Source of the DNA: Verrucomicrobiia bacterium
GTDB taxonomy: Bacteria; Verrucomicrobiota; Verrucomicrobiia; Verrucomicrobiales; Akkermansiaceae
DNA length: 64,000 nucleotides
Direction: 5' to 3'
Assembly: GCA_030432565.1 (NCBI GenBank)
Contig: JAUIGV010000006.1
Span: 1-64,000 of the forward strand
Shown: positions 8,920-15,737 of the stretch, one piece after another
How positions within the stretch are numbered: position 1 is the first letter of the stretch
How the letters are laid out: each line of letters begins with the position of its first letter
Translations under genes and position numbers: made by a program
The notes under the pieces: model-generated
The model's database searches: none
What the model saw: the letters and a program-made list of their open reading frames with translations, nothing else
What the model was told of the DNA's origin: nothing

Positions 8920-9612
8920 TTAGAGCTCGGTTCCCTTGAGTGGGAAAGTCGGGGTCGGAATGTCTTTCCCGAAGAGCGAATTATTGCCGGTTTGGAAAGT
9001 GTGGACGCGTCCTTTGGTCAGGGCATTGCCATGCTCGTTTAAGTCACCAACAATTCCGGCACCGTCGACAAGTCCCGCAACGTATTTCCCGTCGTAAACC
9101 TGTCGGTCGAAAATGGGAACGATTCCAGGGTGTTTCACTCCGGCAAAGACCAATGGAGTCGAAGACCTGATGTCATGAAGTGAGGCACCGTTTGCGGCCA
9201 TGATGTAGGTGAATCCGTTCTCGCCAGCCGAGAGGAGCTTGCTCGCGATCCCAGTGACATTATCCCCTTCGTGGAAAACTCTCATTCCGGGAGTGTGGAA
9301 TGCTTTTTCGCCATCGATTGCTTTGGTTGCAATAAGCTGTGCCAGATAGGCATTTGAGCTTTTTCCATCGGGGAGAAAATCGACACCATTGTCTTCAAGG
9401 AGCACACGGGTTGCGTCGCAAGGGTAGGCTCCTCGTTCTGATCGGAACGACATTAAACCACCTGCGATATTCTTCGCGTTTGAGAGGGCGATGGTCCGGG
9501 CGTTCTTTGCCGCGTGTTTTTGATAAAGGTGGGGAACCATCCCAATCAGGGTCACGATCAAGGAAGCGGCTAGGATCAAGTTAAACCAATTGGGGCGGAC
9601 CTGAGATTTCAT
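8920..9612 (-). CDS. Pseudopilin-like array member 7 (most distal, no prepilin signal)
   Basis: 230 residues. The body matches the other six copies: TIALSNAKNIAGGLMSFRSE, AYPCDATR, AYLAQLIATKAIDGEKAFHTPG, GENGFTYIMAANGASL, GLVDGAGIVGDLNEHG and NSLFGKDIPTPTFPL. The N-terminus is MKSQVRPNWFNLILAASLIV, a plain membrane anchor that has lost the KGF prepilin cleavage site entirely. It is the last gene of the series and is 64 bases from the previous copy. It is more divergent than the central copies, and tracts such as GEGDNV are altered. Location is probably inner membrane with a periplasmic domain. Function unknown. Confidence 0.85.
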   Translation of the reverse strand: MKSQVRPNWFNLILAASLIVTLIGMVPHLYQKHAAKNARTIALSNAKNIAGGLMSFRSERGAYPCDATRVLLEDNGVDFLPDGKSSNAYLAQLIATKAIDGEKAFHTPGMRVFHEGDNVTGIASKLLSAGENGFTYIMAANGASLHDIRSSTPLVFAGVKHPGIVPIFDRQVYDGKYVAGLVDGAGIVGDLNEHGNALTKGRVHTFQTGNNSLFGKDIPTPTFPLKGTEL

Positions 9613-9676
9613 TAGATTCGAGTAGTGGTAAAGCTGACGGCTTGAGATGCGGTATTTTGGAACGATGAGGACTTGG

Positions 9677-10387
9677 CTATTTCTTAGCCGGACGGAGTGG
9701 GTAGGCGATCTCCGGGATGTCTTCTCCGAAGAGGGAATCCCGGCCGGTTTGGAAAAAGCTTTCCCGGCCTAACGATCTAATATGCCCTTTTTCGTTGAGA
9801 TCGCCCGTTCTGGCTGATCCGTCAACGAGTGCCATGACAAATTTGCCACCGTAGATATCGGCATTGAAGACAGGCTCGCCTTCTCCTTTTTTGCCAATCG
9901 TGGCGAGGATGATGGGAGTAAAGGATCTGGTGTCCGTGAGTGGCTTGCCGCCTTTGGCCATGATGTATGCGAAACCATTTTCACCGGGTGCAAGGAGTGT
10001 TTTGGAGGTCCTTGTATCGTCGTCGCCCTTCTTCAAACCTTTCTCTGGCGTGTGAAAAGCTTTTTCACTGTCGATGGCTTCAGATGAAATCAGTTGAGCC
10101 AGATAGGCGTTTGCGCTTTTGCCGACCGGAAGGTTTTTGATGCCGTCCTCTTCCATCACCTTGCGAGTTGCGTCGCAAGGATACGCGCCCATGTCAGATT
10201 TAAACACAAGCAGCCCGCCTGCGATCGATTTGGCATTCGCGAGAGCTTTGGTTCTTCTTTGGGCTCCGCCGTTGAAAAAGAGTTGGGCGGAGATGACTTG
10301 CGCCGAGAGGAAGAGAAGGACAGCCCCGAGAATGACGGAAGGCCATGACAGGGGTTGATGATGGGTGGGGGAGTTTTTTCGCTTCAT
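9677..10387 (-). CDS. Pseudopilin-like array member 6
   Basis: 236 residues. It has the family body (TKALANAKSIAGGLLVFKSD, AYPCDATRKVMEEDGI, ANAYLAQLISSEAIDSEKAF, GENGFAYIMAKGGKPLTDT, DSLFGEDIPEIAYPL). The N-terminus MKRKNSPTHHQPLSWPSVIL carries no KGF site, only a hydrophobic anchor at about 17-34. A lysine-rich insert (GLKKGDDDTRTSK) replaces the APG tract of the other copies. It follows member 5 by 41 bases. Processing by prepilin peptidase looks unlikely. Confidence 0.85.
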   Translation of the reverse strand: MKRKNSPTHHQPLSWPSVILGAVLLFLSAQVISAQLFFNGGAQRRTKALANAKSIAGGLLVFKSDMGAYPCDATRKVMEEDGIKNLPVGKSANAYLAQLISSEAIDSEKAFHTPEKGLKKGDDDTRTSKTLLAPGENGFAYIMAKGGKPLTDTRSFTPIILATIGKKGEGEPVFNADIYGGKFVMALVDGSARTGDLNEKGHIRSLGRESFFQTGRDSLFGEDIPEIAYPLRPAKK

Positions 10388-10428
10388 AGGTTTTCCATAT
10401 CAATTTTATGGATTGCTAGCAAGAAGGC

Positions 10429-11112
10429 CTATTCGAGTCCCAAAGGGTATTTCAAAACCGGGGTGTCTTTTCCGAAGAGTGAGTCGGGTCCGGTTTGGAA
10501 AAATGATTCGCGGGCTTCCGAGACAGCGTGGCCGTTTTCATCGAGATCACCTGCGGCGGACGATCCGTCCACCCGGCCGAAAACAAACTTGCCGCCAAAG
10601 ACTTTCTTGTCGAAGACGGGCTCGGAGCCTTGGGCCACGATCCCGGCGAGGATGAGCGGAGTGAAGCTTCTCGTGTCGGTCAGCGGTGCCCCATTTGGAG
10701 CCATGAGGTAAGCGAAGCCATTGGTGCCCTCGGCGAGATCATTTTTTGACCAACGATTTTGTTTGGTGAATTGCGTTCCGGCAACGGAGAAGGGGGCCGT
10801 GGTGTCGATGGCGTCTGCGACGAGGAGCTGAGTCAGATAAGCGTTGGCGCTGTTGCCAGTTGGAATGTTGGTGAACCCATCTTGAGCGAGAACTTCGCGT
10901 GTCGCGTCGCAAGGATACGCGCCCTTATCCGCTTTGAAGGAAAGAAGAGCTCCAACAACGGATTTGGCATTGGCGAGAGCTTTGGTCCGGTCGCCTGCTT
11001 TGGCTTTTTTGAGGGTCAATGGTGAAATAAGGCCTGCCAACGCAATGAGAATGGCGACAAGAAGAAGGCCGTGGAGCCAGGTGAATCCTTTTTGGTAGGA
11101 GTATGAGTTCAT
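10429..11112 (-). CDS. Pseudopilin-like array member 5
   Basis: 227 residues. The N-terminus MNSYSYQKGFTWLHGLLLVA keeps Lys-Gly-Phe-Thr, close to the prepilin consensus, but has His where the Glu at +5 should be. The mature part starts with a hydrophobic helix, then DRTKALANAKSVVGALLSFK, AYPCDATREVLAQDGFTNIP, ANAYLTQLLVADAID, GTNGFAYLMAPNGAPLTDT and GRVDGSSAAGDLDENGHAVS. It lies four bases downstream of member 4, so they share a transcript. Confidence 0.87.
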   Translation of the reverse strand: MNSYSYQKGFTWLHGLLLVAILIALAGLISPLTLKKAKAGDRTKALANAKSVVGALLSFKADKGAYPCDATREVLAQDGFTNIPTGNSANAYLTQLLVADAIDTTAPFSVAGTQFTKQNRWSKNDLAEGTNGFAYLMAPNGAPLTDTRSFTPLILAGIVAQGSEPVFDKKVFGGKFVFGRVDGSSAAGDLDENGHAVSEARESFFQTGPDSLFGKDTPVLKYPLGLE

Positions 11113-11116
11113 GGGG

Positions 11117-11812
11117 TCAACGTATGAGCGGAAGTTTCACGACGGGGGTGTCATTGCCGAAAAGTGAGTTGGGTCCGGTTTGGATAAGGGATTCGCGGCA
11201 ATTGGAAATGGCCTGACCGTTTCCGTCGATGCCTCCAGCACTTGCTGATCCGTCGGCGAGCCCCATCACGAACTTGTCCGCATAGGGGCCTCCGTCAAAG
11301 ATAGGTTCTCCATCTCTAATTTCTTTGACCGGTGCAAGAATGACAGGAGTAAAGTCATTTGTGTCAGTCAGAGGCTTTCCTTCAGGAGCCATGACATAGG
11401 CGAAGCTATTTTCGCCACGAGAGAGAAGCGTTTCGGAGCTTCCCTTGATGTTGTCGCCTACCACCATGCCCACCATTCCTGGAGCGAAGAATGCTTTTTC
11501 TGTCTCCAGGTATTCACTGACAAGTAGTTGAGCGAGGTATTCGTTGGCGCCGGTTCCGGACGGGAGATATTTGATTCCATCTTTTGCCAATTTTTCGCGA
11601 GTGGCATCGCAAGGGTAGGAGCCCAAATCAGATTTGAAATTTGCAAGGGCACCTGCGATTGACTTGGTGTTTGCGAGGAGCTTTGCTTTGTCCTGGTCGT
11701 AGGCTGATCTCAAAACGACAGGAGTGAAGATTCCGGCAAGGAGGATCAGAGCAATGATAAGGAACAAGGCGTTTCCCCAGTTGAAGCCCTTTTTGAGTGA
11801 GTAGGAACTCAT
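11117..11812 (-). CDS. Pseudopilin-like array member 4
   Basis: 231 residues. The N-terminus is MSSYSLKKGFNWGNALFLII: the K-G-F context is kept, but the residues after it are polar and no Glu is at +5. The body holds DKAKLLANTKSIAGALANFK, SYPCDATREKLAKDGIKYLP, GENSFAYVMAPEGKPLTDT, GLADGSASAGGIDGNG and NSLFGNDTPVVKLPL. Its ATG overlaps the stop of member 3 (ATGA), which shows translational coupling. The anchor helix runs about residues 12-32. Confidence 0.87.
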   Translation of the reverse strand: MSSYSLKKGFNWGNALFLIIALILLAGIFTPVVLRSAYDQDKAKLLANTKSIAGALANFKSDLGSYPCDATREKLAKDGIKYLPSGTGANEYLAQLLVSEYLETEKAFFAPGMVGMVVGDNIKGSSETLLSRGENSFAYVMAPEGKPLTDTNDFTPVILAPVKEIRDGEPIFDGGPYADKFVMGLADGSASAGGIDGNGQAISNCRESLIQTGPNSLFGNDTPVVKLPLIR

Positions 11813-12510
11813 CGCCTGGGGAAAAGTGGGTATTTCACGACGGGTGTGTCTTTGCCAAAACGAGAGTTAGCGCCGGTTTGGAAAAGGCTGCCGCCGTCGG
11901 GTGACAAGGCGTGGCCGTTTTTGTCGAGGTCACCTGCGATAGATGAGCCGTCGGCAAGGCCCATGACAAATGTGCTGTGATAGGGATTCTGATCAAAAAC
12001 TGGTTCACTGTCACCCTGTTCCTTGACGGGGGCGAGGACGAGCGGAGTTTCAGCTTTGGTGTCGGTGAGTGGCTTTCCTTCAGGAGTCATGATGTATGCG
12101 AAGCAATTTTCACCCCTCGAGAGCAGCTTGTCGGGACTGTCTTTGATGTTGTCGCCTTCCTTGCCTCCAATGAAGCCGGGGGCGAAGAAGACTTTCTCGG
12201 TGTCGATATTGTCAGTGACGACCAACTGGGCGAAGTAGGCGTTGGCGTTATTGCCGGGGGGCAGGTAGTCAATGCCCTCGGCTTCGAGGAGTTCACGAGT
12301 GGCCTGGCAAGGGTAAGCTCCCTTGTCACTTTTGAACGCGAGCAGTCCACCCACAATCGACTTGGCGTTGGCGAGGGCTTTGGTCCGATCTGCATAATAG
12401 GGACGACTGGATAGATGCGCCACGAACAAGAGAAAGAGAGTTCCTACTATTGCCGAAGTGACAATGACATTGAGCCAACTGAAGCCCTTTTTGAGTGAGT
12501 AGGAGTTCAT
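11809..12510 (-). CDS. Pseudopilin-like array member 3
   Basis: 233 residues, with N-terminus MNSYSLKKGFSWLNVIVTSA, a KGF context without Glu at +5. The body is close to member 1: DRTKALANAKSIVGGLLAFK, AYPCQATRELLEAEGIDYLP, ANAYFAQLVVTDNIDTEKVF, GENCFAYIMTPEGKPLTDT, GLADGSSIAGDLDKNGHALS and SRFGKDTPVVKYPL. It overlaps both neighbours by four bases (ATGA), so members 2 to 4 form one coupled unit. It has one cysteine (GENC) beyond the conserved PC. Confidence 0.87.
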   Translation of the reverse strand: MNSYSLKKGFSWLNVIVTSAIVGTLFLLFVAHLSSRPYYADRTKALANAKSIVGGLLAFKSDKGAYPCQATRELLEAEGIDYLPPGNNANAYFAQLVVTDNIDTEKVFFAPGFIGGKEGDNIKDSPDKLLSRGENCFAYIMTPEGKPLTDTKAETPLVLAPVKEQGDSEPVFDQNPYHSTFVMGLADGSSIAGDLDKNGHALSPDGGSLFQTGANSRFGKDTPVVKYPLFPRR

Positions 12511-13250
12511 GGTGTTGGGATGAGTGGATATTTCACAACGGGAGTATCAGTCCCGAAGAGGGAGTCTCTGCCCCTTTGGAAGAACGATTTTCGGCCCAGG
12601 GAAATGGCTTTGCCGTCTTCGTCAATGTCGACAACCGAGCTGGATCCGTCGACGAGGCCATAGACAAGTTTGCCACCATAAACTTTTGGATCAAAAACCG
12701 GTTCGTGTTCGCCCGGGCCCTTCACGGGAGCCAGCACAAGCGGCGTGTAACTTTTTGTATCAGTGAGAGGCATTCCGTTGGGTGCCATGATATAAGCGAA
12801 GCCGTTCTCACCGGGAGCAAGGAGTTTGTCGGCGCTGCCCATGATACCGTCACCTTCCCTGGTTCCCGGAACGTCGGGAGCGAAGAAGACTTTTTCGGTG
12901 TCTATCGTATCACTCGCAATCAACTGGGCGAGGTAAGCATTGGCACTGGTTCCCGATGGAAGCACGTCAGGTCCGACTCTCGTGAGATGAAAATCTTCCA
13001 AAGTTTGATCATTGGGATCTTCCTCGAGGATCGCACGTGTCGCGTCACAGGGATAGGCCCCGTATTCTGATTTGAAGGCTAGTAATCCACCCACGACGGA
13101 TTTGGCATTAGCAAGGGCCTTGGTGCGTTCTCCTCCTGGCGAGGAGCGAAAGATCAGAGGTAGGAAGATTAGGATGGCAGCGACAAAGACGAGCAAGCCA
13201 AAGAGGACGTCGGGCCAGCCGAGGCCCTTTTGAAGCGAGTATGATTTCAT
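12507..13250 (-). CDS. Pseudopilin-like array member 2
   Basis: 247 residues, the longest copy. The N-terminus MKSYSLQKGLGWPDVLFGLL keeps K-G but not the Phe, Thr or Glu of a prepilin. The body has ERTKALANAKSVVGGLLAFK and AYPCDATRAILEEDP, then an insert of about 15 residues (NDQTLEDFHLTRVG) before VLPSGTSANAYLAQLI. It is the first gene after the terminator that follows member 1. It is therefore expressed either by read-through or from its own promoter in the short gap; no obvious promoter was seen there. Confidence 0.87.
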   Translation of the reverse strand: MKSYSLQKGLGWPDVLFGLLVFVAAILIFLPLIFRSSPGGERTKALANAKSVVGGLLAFKSEYGAYPCDATRAILEEDPNDQTLEDFHLTRVGPDVLPSGTSANAYLAQLIASDTIDTEKVFFAPDVPGTREGDGIMGSADKLLAPGENGFAYIMAPNGMPLTDTKSYTPLVLAPVKGPGEHEPVFDPKVYGGKLVYGLVDGSSSVVDIDEDGKAISLGRKSFFQRGRDSLFGTDTPVVKYPLIPTP

Positions 13251-13280
13251 GGGGTGAAGTCATTGGAATTTGAGGTCACC

Positions 13281-13310
13281 AAAAAAAAGCGGGCCTCGTG
13301 AGAGGCCCGC
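13281..13310 (-). terminator. Strong intrinsic terminator between pseudopilin members 1 and 2
   Basis: On the minus strand a perfect 9-bp stem (GCGGGCCTC, loop of four, GAGGCCCGC) is followed by eight T residues, written as eight A at 13281-13288. It lies 37 bases past the stop of the canonical prepilin gene and 31 bases before member 2. Placement suggests a highly expressed first gene and reduced expression of members 2-7. Confidence 0.9.
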
Positions 13311-13346
13311 TTCTGAAAGATGATTTTCAGTTTAATCAACCGGGAC

Positions 13347-14048
13347 CTACTGGATGCCGGTTGGGAGTTTCACGACTGGAGTGTCGTTCCCGAAGAGTGA
13401 GTCGCGGCCGGTTTCGAAGAAGCTGTCACGTCCTTTGGAGACGGCGCTTCCGTCTTCGGCAATGTCACCGGCAGTGGATGATCCGTCGACGAGTCCGTAA
13501 ACGAACTTGTCTCCGTATGGACCACCGTCAAACTTTGGGTTATCGCCGCCGCTCTTGATCGGAGCGATCACGAGAGGAGTGTAACTCTTGGTGTCGGTGA
13601 GGGGAGCCTCGTTTTCAGCCATGATGTAGGCAAAGCTGTTCTCGCCACGAGCGAGGAGTTTGTCGGCGCTTCCTTTGATGTTGTCACCTTCCTTGGCTCC
13701 AATGACACCGGGAGCGAAGAACGCTTTCTCGGTATCGATGTTGTCGGTTGCGACCAACTGGGCGAGGTAAGCATTGGCATCATTCCCGGGAGGAAGAAAG
13801 TCAATGCCCTCGTCCTCGAGGAGTTCGCGAGTGGACTGGCAGGGGTAGGCCCCTTTGTCACTCTTGAAGCTCAGCAAGCCACCAACAACCGATTTGGCGT
13901 TGGCGAGTGCCTTGGTCCGGTCACCCGCTTTTTGGGCCTTGAGGATGAGCGGAGTCGCGATTCCGGCAAGAACAGCGATGATCGCGATCACCACGAGCAG
14001 CTCCACCAAGGTGAAGCCCTTCATTTTCTGTGTTTTTTTCAGTTTCAT
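13347..14048 (-). CDS. Pseudopilin-like array member 1 with canonical prepilin signal
   Basis: 233 residues. The N-terminus MKLKKTQKMKGFTLVELLVV is a textbook type IV prepilin/type II pseudopilin signal: a basic leader, cleavage after Gly11, Phe at +1, Glu at +5 and a long hydrophobic helix. Prepilin peptidase PilD/GspO would cleave and methylate it (family knowledge). The periplasmic part carries the array motifs, including AYPCQSTRELLEDEGIDFLP, GENSFAYIMAENEAPLTDT, GLVDGSSTAGDI and DSLFGNDTPVVKLP. It is the promoter-proximal gene of the array and is followed by a strong terminator. It is probably the assembling subunit, with the other six as variant partners (inference). No assembly ATPase, PilD or secretin gene is in the window. 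Confidence 0.9.
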   Translation of the reverse strand: MKLKKTQKMKGFTLVELLVVIAIIAVLAGIATPLILKAQKAGDRTKALANAKSVVGGLLSFKSDKGAYPCQSTRELLEDEGIDFLPPGNDANAYLAQLVATDNIDTEKAFFAPGVIGAKEGDNIKGSADKLLARGENSFAYIMAENEAPLTDTKSYTPLVIAPIKSGGDNPKFDGGPYGDKFVYGLVDGSSTAGDIAEDGSAVSKGRDSFFETGRDSLFGNDTPVVKLPTGIQ

Positions 14049-14178
14049 TATTTTGTTTATGGTTTGGAGGTGACCCTCCGGTTTTTATTTGCGGGAACTT
14101 CTCGAAAGACATTTCCGCAAAACAAATGTAATCCACCCACAAGTCGCCGCAAGACAATTCAGCAGGCTCTTATGGTCT

Positions 14179-14955
14179 TTATTTGAAGGCCGCCGCCAAT
14201 CCCTCGAGATCAGCACCGGTCGCCTTGTCAGCGGCGATGATGGCTTCCTTCTGCAATTCGATCAATTTGGCGATGCCGTCCCGCGAGAGATCGAGCATCG
14301 CCGTCATTTGCTCGCTGGTGAAGACATCCTCCTCTCCGCTGCCTTGCAATTCGACGTATTCACCGCTTTCGGTCATGACCACGTTGAAATCGACGGCGGC
14401 ATCGCGGTCCTCGGGGTAGTTGAGGTCAAGAATGGCCTCGCCCTGGTAAATTCCTGCGCTCACTGCGGCGACGAGTTTTTTGAGAGGGAAATCCTTGAGT
14501 TTCCCCTGCGACATCAGGCGATTGATGGCGATGGCGGCGGCGACACAGCCCCCGGTGATGGACGCGGTGCGGGTGCCTCCGTCGGCCTGAAGCACATCGC
14601 AATCGATCCAGATCGTGCGTTTTCCGAGCATTTTGAGATCAATGACGGCGCGGAGTGAGCGGCCGATAAGGCGCTGGATCTCAGAGGAGCGGCCATCGAG
14701 CTTGCCGCGATTGACGTCGCGCTGTTTCCGGTCGTGGGTGGAATAAGGCAGCATGGAATATTCCGCGCTTACCCAGCCGCCGTCGACATTCTGGAATTTC
14801 ATCCAACGGGGGACGTTTTCTTCCACGGTGGCTGCGCAAATCACGCGGGTGTTCCCGAAAGAGACCAGCACCGAGCCCGTGGCGTTCGGGGCAACGTTCG
14901 GGATAAAGGAGATCGGGCGAAGATCGGGAATTGCGCGTCCATCAGGTCGGTCCAT
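14179..14955 (-). CDS. rph: Ribonuclease PH
   Basis: 258 residues. RNase PH is the phosphate-dependent 3'-5' exoribonuclease that trims tRNA precursors. Conserved features are the start DRPDGRAIPDLRPISF, SVLVSFGNTRVICAATVEENVP, GWVSAEYSMLPYSTHDRKQRD, GRSSEIQRLIGRSLRAV, IDCDVLQADGGTRTASITGG and DLNYPEDRDAAVDFNVVMT. The active-site Arg and Asp residues lie in the last two motifs. The C-terminal helix matches the family. It is on the same strand as the pilin array but 130 bases upstream, and that gap shows no clear terminator. The gap contains a GGAGG-CCTCC inverted repeat near the pilin start. Confidence 0.95.
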   Translation of the reverse strand: MDRPDGRAIPDLRPISFIPNVAPNATGSVLVSFGNTRVICAATVEENVPRWMKFQNVDGGWVSAEYSMLPYSTHDRKQRDVNRGKLDGRSSEIQRLIGRSLRAVIDLKMLGKRTIWIDCDVLQADGGTRTASITGGCVAAAIAINRLMSQGKLKDFPLKKLVAAVSAGIYQGEAILDLNYPEDRDAAVDFNVVMTESGEYVELQGSGEEDVFTSEQMTAMLDLSRDGIAKLIELQKEAIIAADKATGADLEGLAAAFK

Positions 14956-15092
14956 GCGCGGAATTAGTTTCCCTGGAGCTTGAAGGCAAGTTGAATTGAT
15001 CTTGGGGCGGGGTCTTTAAGTTATTTTAACCAACACGACGCCCGGAGGGCATTTCGTAAAAAATACTTTGCAATTGTCTAAAAAAACCTTGC

Positions 15093-15118
15093 CTGAGCGG
15101 GGATTTCCCCTATCTCAG
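15093..15118 (+). promoter_or_regulatory. Leader hairpin directly upstream of rpsN
   Basis: CTGAG (15093-15097) pairs with CTCAG (15114-15118), and inside it GGGGA (15099-15103) pairs with TCCCC (15106-15110). The hairpin ends eight bases before the rpsN ATG, where a ribosome binding site would lie, and no Shine-Dalgarno sequence is visible. It could control translation of S14, for example by autoregulation. It has no T tract, so it is unlikely to be a terminator. Confidence 0.5.
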
Positions 15119-15125
15119 CGCTCCC

Positions 15126-15395
15126 ATGGCAAGAAAATGCTGGATTGAGCGCAACAAGCGCAAAGCAAAGACTGTAGCAAAATACGCTGACCTTCGTCAC
15201 CAGTTGAAGAAGGAGAAGGACTACGTTGGTTTGACAATGCTCCCTCGTGACGCAAGCCCGACCCGGCTTGTGAACCGTTGTGAAGTGACCGGCCGTCGTC
15301 GTGCCTTCCTCCGCCGTTTCCGCCTTTCCCGGATCACCTTCCGCGAGATGGCTTCCCACGGCATGATTCCGGGAGTGACAAAGTCCTCCTGGTAG
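15126..15395 (+). CDS. rpsN: 30S ribosomal protein S14, zinc-independent form
   Basis: 89 residues. S14 binds the 3' major domain of 16S rRNA in the small subunit head. The conserved C-terminal half is clear: [20 protein letters not shown], then [25 protein letters not shown]. The CxxC pairs that bind zinc in the short form are absent, so this is the C-minus type. The gene stands alone, not beside rplE or rpsH of the usual spc operon. A terminator follows at 15423-15452. Whether a second rpsN exists elsewhere cannot be seen here. Confidence 0.95.
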   Translation: MARKCWIERNKRKAKTVAKYADLRHQLKKEKDYVGLTMLPRDASPTRLVNRCEVTGRRRAFLRRFRLSRITFREMASHGMIPGVTKSSW

Positions 15396-15422
15396 GTAAG
15401 GTGCCTCAGTCAGAAGTTTTGA

Positions 15423-15452
15423 GGGTGCGGTTTTCTGGCCGGCACCCTTTTC
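15423..15452 (+). terminator. Intrinsic terminator after rpsN
   Basis: GGGTGC(GG) pairs with (CC)GGCACCC around a TTTTCTGG loop with one bulge, followed by TTTTCT. It lies 28 bases past the rpsN stop and 12 bases before the next start, so it separates rpsN from the FmdB-type gene. Confidence 0.7.
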
Positions 15453-15464
15453 TGGGTTACGACC

Positions 15465-15725
15465 ATGCCAATTTACGAATATCAATCTGAAAATCCGGAT
15501 GATCCGGAGGGGAGTTGTAGCGTCTGCGCAAAAGGATTTGAGCTGCAACGCCCGATAGGACGGGAGGCGCTGGAAAAGTGTCCCCTCTGCCGCCGCCCGG
15601 TGAGGAAGTTAATCAGCCGGGTCAACACCAAGGTTGCCACCAAGGAGTATTCCGACTCCGAGGCTAAAGCCGCCGGATTCAACGTTCTCAAGAAGAACTG
15701 CGATGGTGGCTATGACAAGGTCTAG
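15465..15725 (+). CDS. FmdB-family zinc-ribbon protein
   Basis: 86 residues starting MPIYEYQSENPDDP. The MPIYEY start and the two Cys pairs (CSVC at about residues 18-21 and CPLC at about 39-42) are typical of the FmdB regulatory-type zinc ribbon. The family is widespread and its exact role is unknown; one member was described as a putative regulator of formamidase genes. Here a five-residue insertion precedes the first knuckle. The tail AAGFNVLKKNCDGGYDKV is not part of the ribbon. The next gene starts 12 bases later, so the two are probably co-transcribed. Confidence 0.8.
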   Translation: MPIYEYQSENPDDPEGSCSVCAKGFELQRPIGREALEKCPLCRRPVRKLISRVNTKVATKEYSDSEAKAAGFNVLKKNCDGGYDKV

Positions 15726-15737
15726 CGACTTACCGAA

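Larger units (their letters stand above)
8920..14048 (-). repeat. Tandem array of seven pseudopilin-like paralogues
   Basis: Seven genes of 227-247 codons, all on the minus strand, share one body plan: TKALANAKS, YPCxATR, ANAYLAQL, GENxFAYIMA, PLTDT, a DGS motif and LFGxDxPxxxxPL. They arose by tandem duplication. Members 2-4 overlap by ATGA and members 4-5 are four bases apart. Only one cysteine, in the YPC motif, is shared by all seven. The N-terminal export signal decays from a perfect prepilin signal in member 1 to a plain anchor in members 6 and 7. Confidence 0.9.
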
